64,000 nt of DNA from Amycolatopsis acidicola (GTDB lineage Bacteria > Actinomycetota > Actinomycetes > Mycobacteriales > Pseudonocardiaceae). The stretch is from contig NZ_VMNW02000044.1 in NCBI RefSeq assembly GCF_007713735.2, forward strand, positions 1-64,000, written 5' to 3'. The notes beneath the pieces were generated by a model. That model saw nothing but the letters and a program-made list of their open reading frames with translations. It was not told the origin of the DNA and did no database searches. Within the stretch, counting starts at the first letter, position 1, and each line of letters begins with the position of its first letter. Below, one piece after another: positions 61,714 through 64,000 of this stretch. A program made the translations under genes and the position numbers.

Positions 61714-62757
61714 ATGCGCTGGAAGAGGATCGCGGGCGCCGCGCTCGCGCTGGTCATGGTGGTGGCCGGTACCACGGCCTGCCGCGACTCGCGGACGCTG
61801 AACCTGGGCGCCGACGGCAAACCGAAGATCAGGATCATGGTCGGCGGGATCGAGAAGGTGATCTACCTGCCCGCCATGCTTTCCCAGCAGCTGGGCAATT
61901 TCTCCGCGCAGGGCATGGACGTCGAACTGCTCAACCAGCCCTCCGGGGCGAACGCGGAAACCGCGCTGCTGGCCGGGGACGTGCAGGCGGTGGTCGGGTT
62001 CTACGACCACACGATCGACCTGCAGGCGAAGGACCAGTGCATCACCAGCGTGGTGCAGATGGCCAACATCCCCGGCGAGGCCGAGGTGGTCGCCGCGAAC
62101 AAGGCGGACCAGATCCGCGGCGGCGCCGACTTCGGCGGCAGGAAGCTCGGCATCACCTCACTCGGCTCGTCCACCGACTTCCTGACGAAGGCGCTGGCGG
62201 GCAAGGCCGGGCTGACCTCGGAGGACTACACGCCGGTCAAGGTCGGCGCCGGCCAGACGTTCATCGCCGCGCTGAACAACGGCGGGATCGACGCGGGCAT
62301 GACCACCGACCCGACGGTCGCGCAGCTGACCAACACCGGGCAGGGCAAGGTGATCTACGACCTCCGCACCGAGGAAGGCACGCGCGCCGCGCTCGGCGGG
62401 CTGTACCCGGCGACCTCGCTGTACATGAACTGCGAGATCGTGCACCGGTACCCGGACGTGGTGCAGAAGCTGGCCAACGCGTTCGTCGCCACCCTGCGCT
62501 GGATCTCCCAGCACAGCGCGGAGGAGATCGCGGCGAAGATGCCGGCGTCGTTCGCGGGCGGCGATCCCGCGCTGTACGTCAAGTCGATCAAGGACAGCAT
62601 CGGCATGTTCAACGCCGACGGCCGGATGGACCCCGCCGGGGCCGCCAACGCGCTGCAGGTGCTGACCAGCTACTCGAAGAACGTCAAGAACCACAAGGAC
62701 AAGATCGATCTGGCGCAGACTTACACGACCGCGTTCGTGGACGGCGCCAAGGGCTGA
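61714..62757 (+). CDS. ABC importer substrate-binding lipoprotein (NMT1/SsuA-like)
   Basis: A 347-residue lipoprotein (lipobox GTTAC, Cys23) of the NMT1/THI5-like periplasmic-binding fold: GGIEKVIYLPAMLSQQLGNF, VELLNQPSGANAETALLAGD, KLGITSLGSSTDFLTKALAG. The ligand pocket (PSGAN, GSST, MTTDPT) is similar to those of sulfonate, nitrate and pyrimidine binders, so the substrate cannot be fixed. Control by a CitA-like kinase hints at an organic acid (inference). Confidence 0.9.
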   Translation: MRWKRIAGAALALVMVVAGTTACRDSRTLNLGADGKPKIRIMVGGIEKVIYLPAMLSQQLGNFSAQGMDVELLNQPSGANAETALLAGDVQAVVGFYDHTIDLQAKDQCITSVVQMANIPGEAEVVAANKADQIRGGADFGGRKLGITSLGSSTDFLTKALAGKAGLTSEDYTPVKVGAGQTFIAALNNGGIDAGMTTDPTVAQLTNTGQGKVIYDLRTEEGTRAALGGLYPATSLYMNCEIVHRYPDVVQKLANAFVATLRWISQHSAEEIAAKMPASFAGGDPALYVKSIKDSIGMFNADGRMDPAGAANALQVLTSYSKNVKNHKDKIDLAQTYTTAFVDGAKG

Positions 62758-62848
62758 TTCCTTTACCGTTCCTTGACTCCGGCTTGGCTCGTGATTTTGG
62801 GCCGAAAGTAGCTACTGGTCGGAAATATTCAAATCGATACTGGCTGAC

Positions 62849-63538
62849 ATGAAAAACATTCTGGTCAGGAGTGCCAGCCTGCTGAGCGTCGCCGCCGCCG
62901 TCACGGGAGCCCTCGCCGGGACCGCGGCGGCGGCGCCGGTGTTCGGCGCCACCAACTTCTCCGGCGGGAACTGGGGCGGCTACGTCAGTTTCGGCAGCTT
63001 CACCACCGCCACCGCGAGCTGGGTCGAGCCCTCGGTCACCTGCAACTCCAGCAACGACCTGTTCGCGCCATGGGTCGGCATCGACGGCGACGGTTCGTCG
63101 ACCGTGGAGCAGACCGGCGTCGCCACCGACTGCTCCAGCGGCTCTCCGGTGTACCAGGGCTGGTACGAGATGTACCCGGCCGCACCGGTGTACTACGACA
63201 ACCCGGTCAGCGCCGGCGACCAGATCACCGCGACGGTCACGCGCACCGGCACCAACACGTACCAACTGGCACTCGCCGACACCACCAAGGGCTGGTCGAA
63301 GACGACCACGAAGTCCTTGTCCTCTCAGCATTCCTCGGCCGAAGCGATCATCGAGTCGCCCACCGACTCCTACCCCGGCATTGACGGCGGCGTGAAGTTC
63401 ACCGGCGTCAAGTTCGACGGGAAGAACCTCGCCGACACCAGCCCGTCCGGGCTCGACGCCGACGACAACGGCAGCAACACCTGGAGTCCCAGCGCCATCG
63501 CGTCCGACGGCACGGACTTCACGATGACCCGGCACTGA
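62849..63538 (+). CDS. Secreted G1-family (eqolisin-like) glutamic peptidase
   Basis: A 229-residue secreted protein. The signal peptide ends near AAAAP (residue 29). The mature beta-sandwich has NFSGGNWGGYV (36-45), WVEPSVTC, APWVGIDGDGSSTVEQTGV with catalytic Gln88, WYEMYPAAPVYYDNPVSAGD, and AEAIIESP with the catalytic Glu at 165 or 169. G1 peptidases use a Gln/Glu dyad and are active at acid pH; they were first known from fungi but occur in actinobacteria. Cys65 and Cys95 may pair. Confidence 0.88.
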   Translation: MKNILVRSASLLSVAAAVTGALAGTAAAAPVFGATNFSGGNWGGYVSFGSFTTATASWVEPSVTCNSSNDLFAPWVGIDGDGSSTVEQTGVATDCSSGSPVYQGWYEMYPAAPVYYDNPVSAGDQITATVTRTGTNTYQLALADTTKGWSKTTTKSLSSQHSSAEAIIESPTDSYPGIDGGVKFTGVKFDGKNLADTSPSGLDADDNGSNTWSPSAIASDGTDFTMTRH

Positions 63539-63550
63539 CATAATGCGCGG

Positions 63551-64000
63551 GTGCGGCGGACCGAACTATCCGGGAAGCGGGAGCCGGAGGAGGTCCTGCG
63601 GCTACTGAGCGTGCGCGCGCGCAAGCTCGGGGTCGAAATGGCCGCCCTGTGCGGAGACTGGTTCGGCTCGCGGGCGGTGCTGGCCCCCGCGATCCGGACC
63701 GGACCTGTGGCGGATCCGTTTTCCCTTTGTGCTCAACCACAAATGGCCGGGCCGCCGGGAGCGGTCGGCGGTGGCTGGTTCGGTTACCTCTCCTACGACC
63801 TGAGTGATCCTGCTCGCAGGTCGGCGTGGCTCCCGAAAACCGTTTGGGGCTGGGCGGATCACGTACTGCGGCTGGATCACGACGGCCGCTGGTGGTTCGA
63901 GGCGCTGGCCCCGGGACCCGATCCGGCGGAGTTCGAAGCGCTGCTGCGGCAACCGGATCCGGCGCTCGGCTGGACGTCCACCACGCTCCAGCGTCCCCTG
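63551..64000 (+). CDS. Chorismate-binding enzyme, aminodeoxychorismate synthase component I-like (partial)
   Basis: The frame opens at a GTG (VRRTELSGKREPEEVL) and runs off the window after 150 residues. GGGWFGYLSYDL is the segment that precedes the chorismate-binding core in PabB/TrpE-type proteins, and the acidic DHDGRWWFEALAPGPDPAEF region fits. The conserved catalytic domain lies beyond the edge, so PabB rather than TrpE or an isochorismate synthase is a judgement from the N-terminus. It starts 12 nt after the G1 peptidase stop. Confidence 0.7.
   Translation, partial: MRRTELSGKREPEEVLRLLSVRARKLGVEMAALCGDWFGSRAVLAPAIRTGPVADPFSLCAQPQMAGPPGAVGGGWFGYLSYDLSDPARRSAWLPKTVWGWADHVLRLDHDGRWWFEALAPGPDPAEFEALLRQPDPALGWTSTTLQRPL

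Overview
The window is high-GC actinobacterial chromosome. Gene content, lipoprotein and secretion style, F420-type oxidoreductases and gene order point to the Pseudonocardiales, most likely an Amycolatopsis-like organism (inference; no rRNA is present). Its backbone follows, in opposite orientation, the gene order I know from Mycobacterium tuberculosis Rv1007-Rv1026: metG-tatD-rpfB-ksgA-ispE-acyl ligase-pth-rplY-lipoprotein-prs-glmU-mfd-mazG-eno-ftsB-DUF501-ppx. Accessory genes are inserted at several points. I see no transposase, integrase, CRISPR array or biosynthetic cluster.

Left part (0-19 kb). A short-variable-arm tRNA with a UAA anticodon is followed by type II NADH dehydrogenase, a family 5 uracil-DNA glycosylase and a convergent pair of proteases (S10 carboxypeptidase, secreted subtilisin) separated by a perfect bidirectional terminator. 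Then come ppx, a Thr-tailed lytic transglycosylase, DUF501, ftsB/divIC, enolase, a VOC protein, a TPR protein, a diverged transglycosylase paralogue, mazG, a SurA-like lipoprotein and mfd. Two non-coding repeat arrays lie before mazG and mfd.

Accessory block (18.7-28 kb). An LLM oxidoreductase, a MmyB-type XRE regulator carrying a TTA codon and a sugar dehydrogenase lipoprotein are followed by a decayed alpha/beta hydrolase (frameshift plus a 54-nt micro-inversion) fused to a WYL-regulator remnant. A MerR regulator with a leaderless 19-bp-spacer promoter precedes an SDR reductase. A FasR-like TetR regulator and a fatty-acid desaturase come next, then tRNA-Gln and a diguanylate cyclase.

Core block (28-39 kb). 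glmU-prs, an LLM enzyme, a convergent intergenic region full of long inverted repeats, a lipoprotein, rplY-pth, a two-repeat DivIVA protein, another repeat array, an acyl-AMP/CoA ligase, an ABC-F ATPase and ispE.

39-50 kb. The rpfB-ksgA-ispE operon known from mycobacteria is split by a TetR/MFS efflux pair, a beta-propeller lipoprotein and an orphan MetN-like ATPase. The ATPase lies behind a compact SAM riboswitch whose P1 helix overlaps the Shine-Dalgarno of a Cys/Arg leader peptide. This tandem leader is the most interesting regulatory element of the window. rpfB itself has a 5' leader that can form a pseudoknot reaching its start codon.

Right part (50-64 kb). A PadR regulator with a DrrAB-type exporter and palindromic operators; a MacAB-like tripartite exporter operon whose first and last genes share Gly-Phe-Pro-rich tails; a GH25-like and a DUF4185 protein; a CitA/CitB-type two-component system divergent from an SsuABC/TauABC-type importer; a G1-family peptidase; and the 5' part of a chorismate-utilising enzyme gene that runs off the window.
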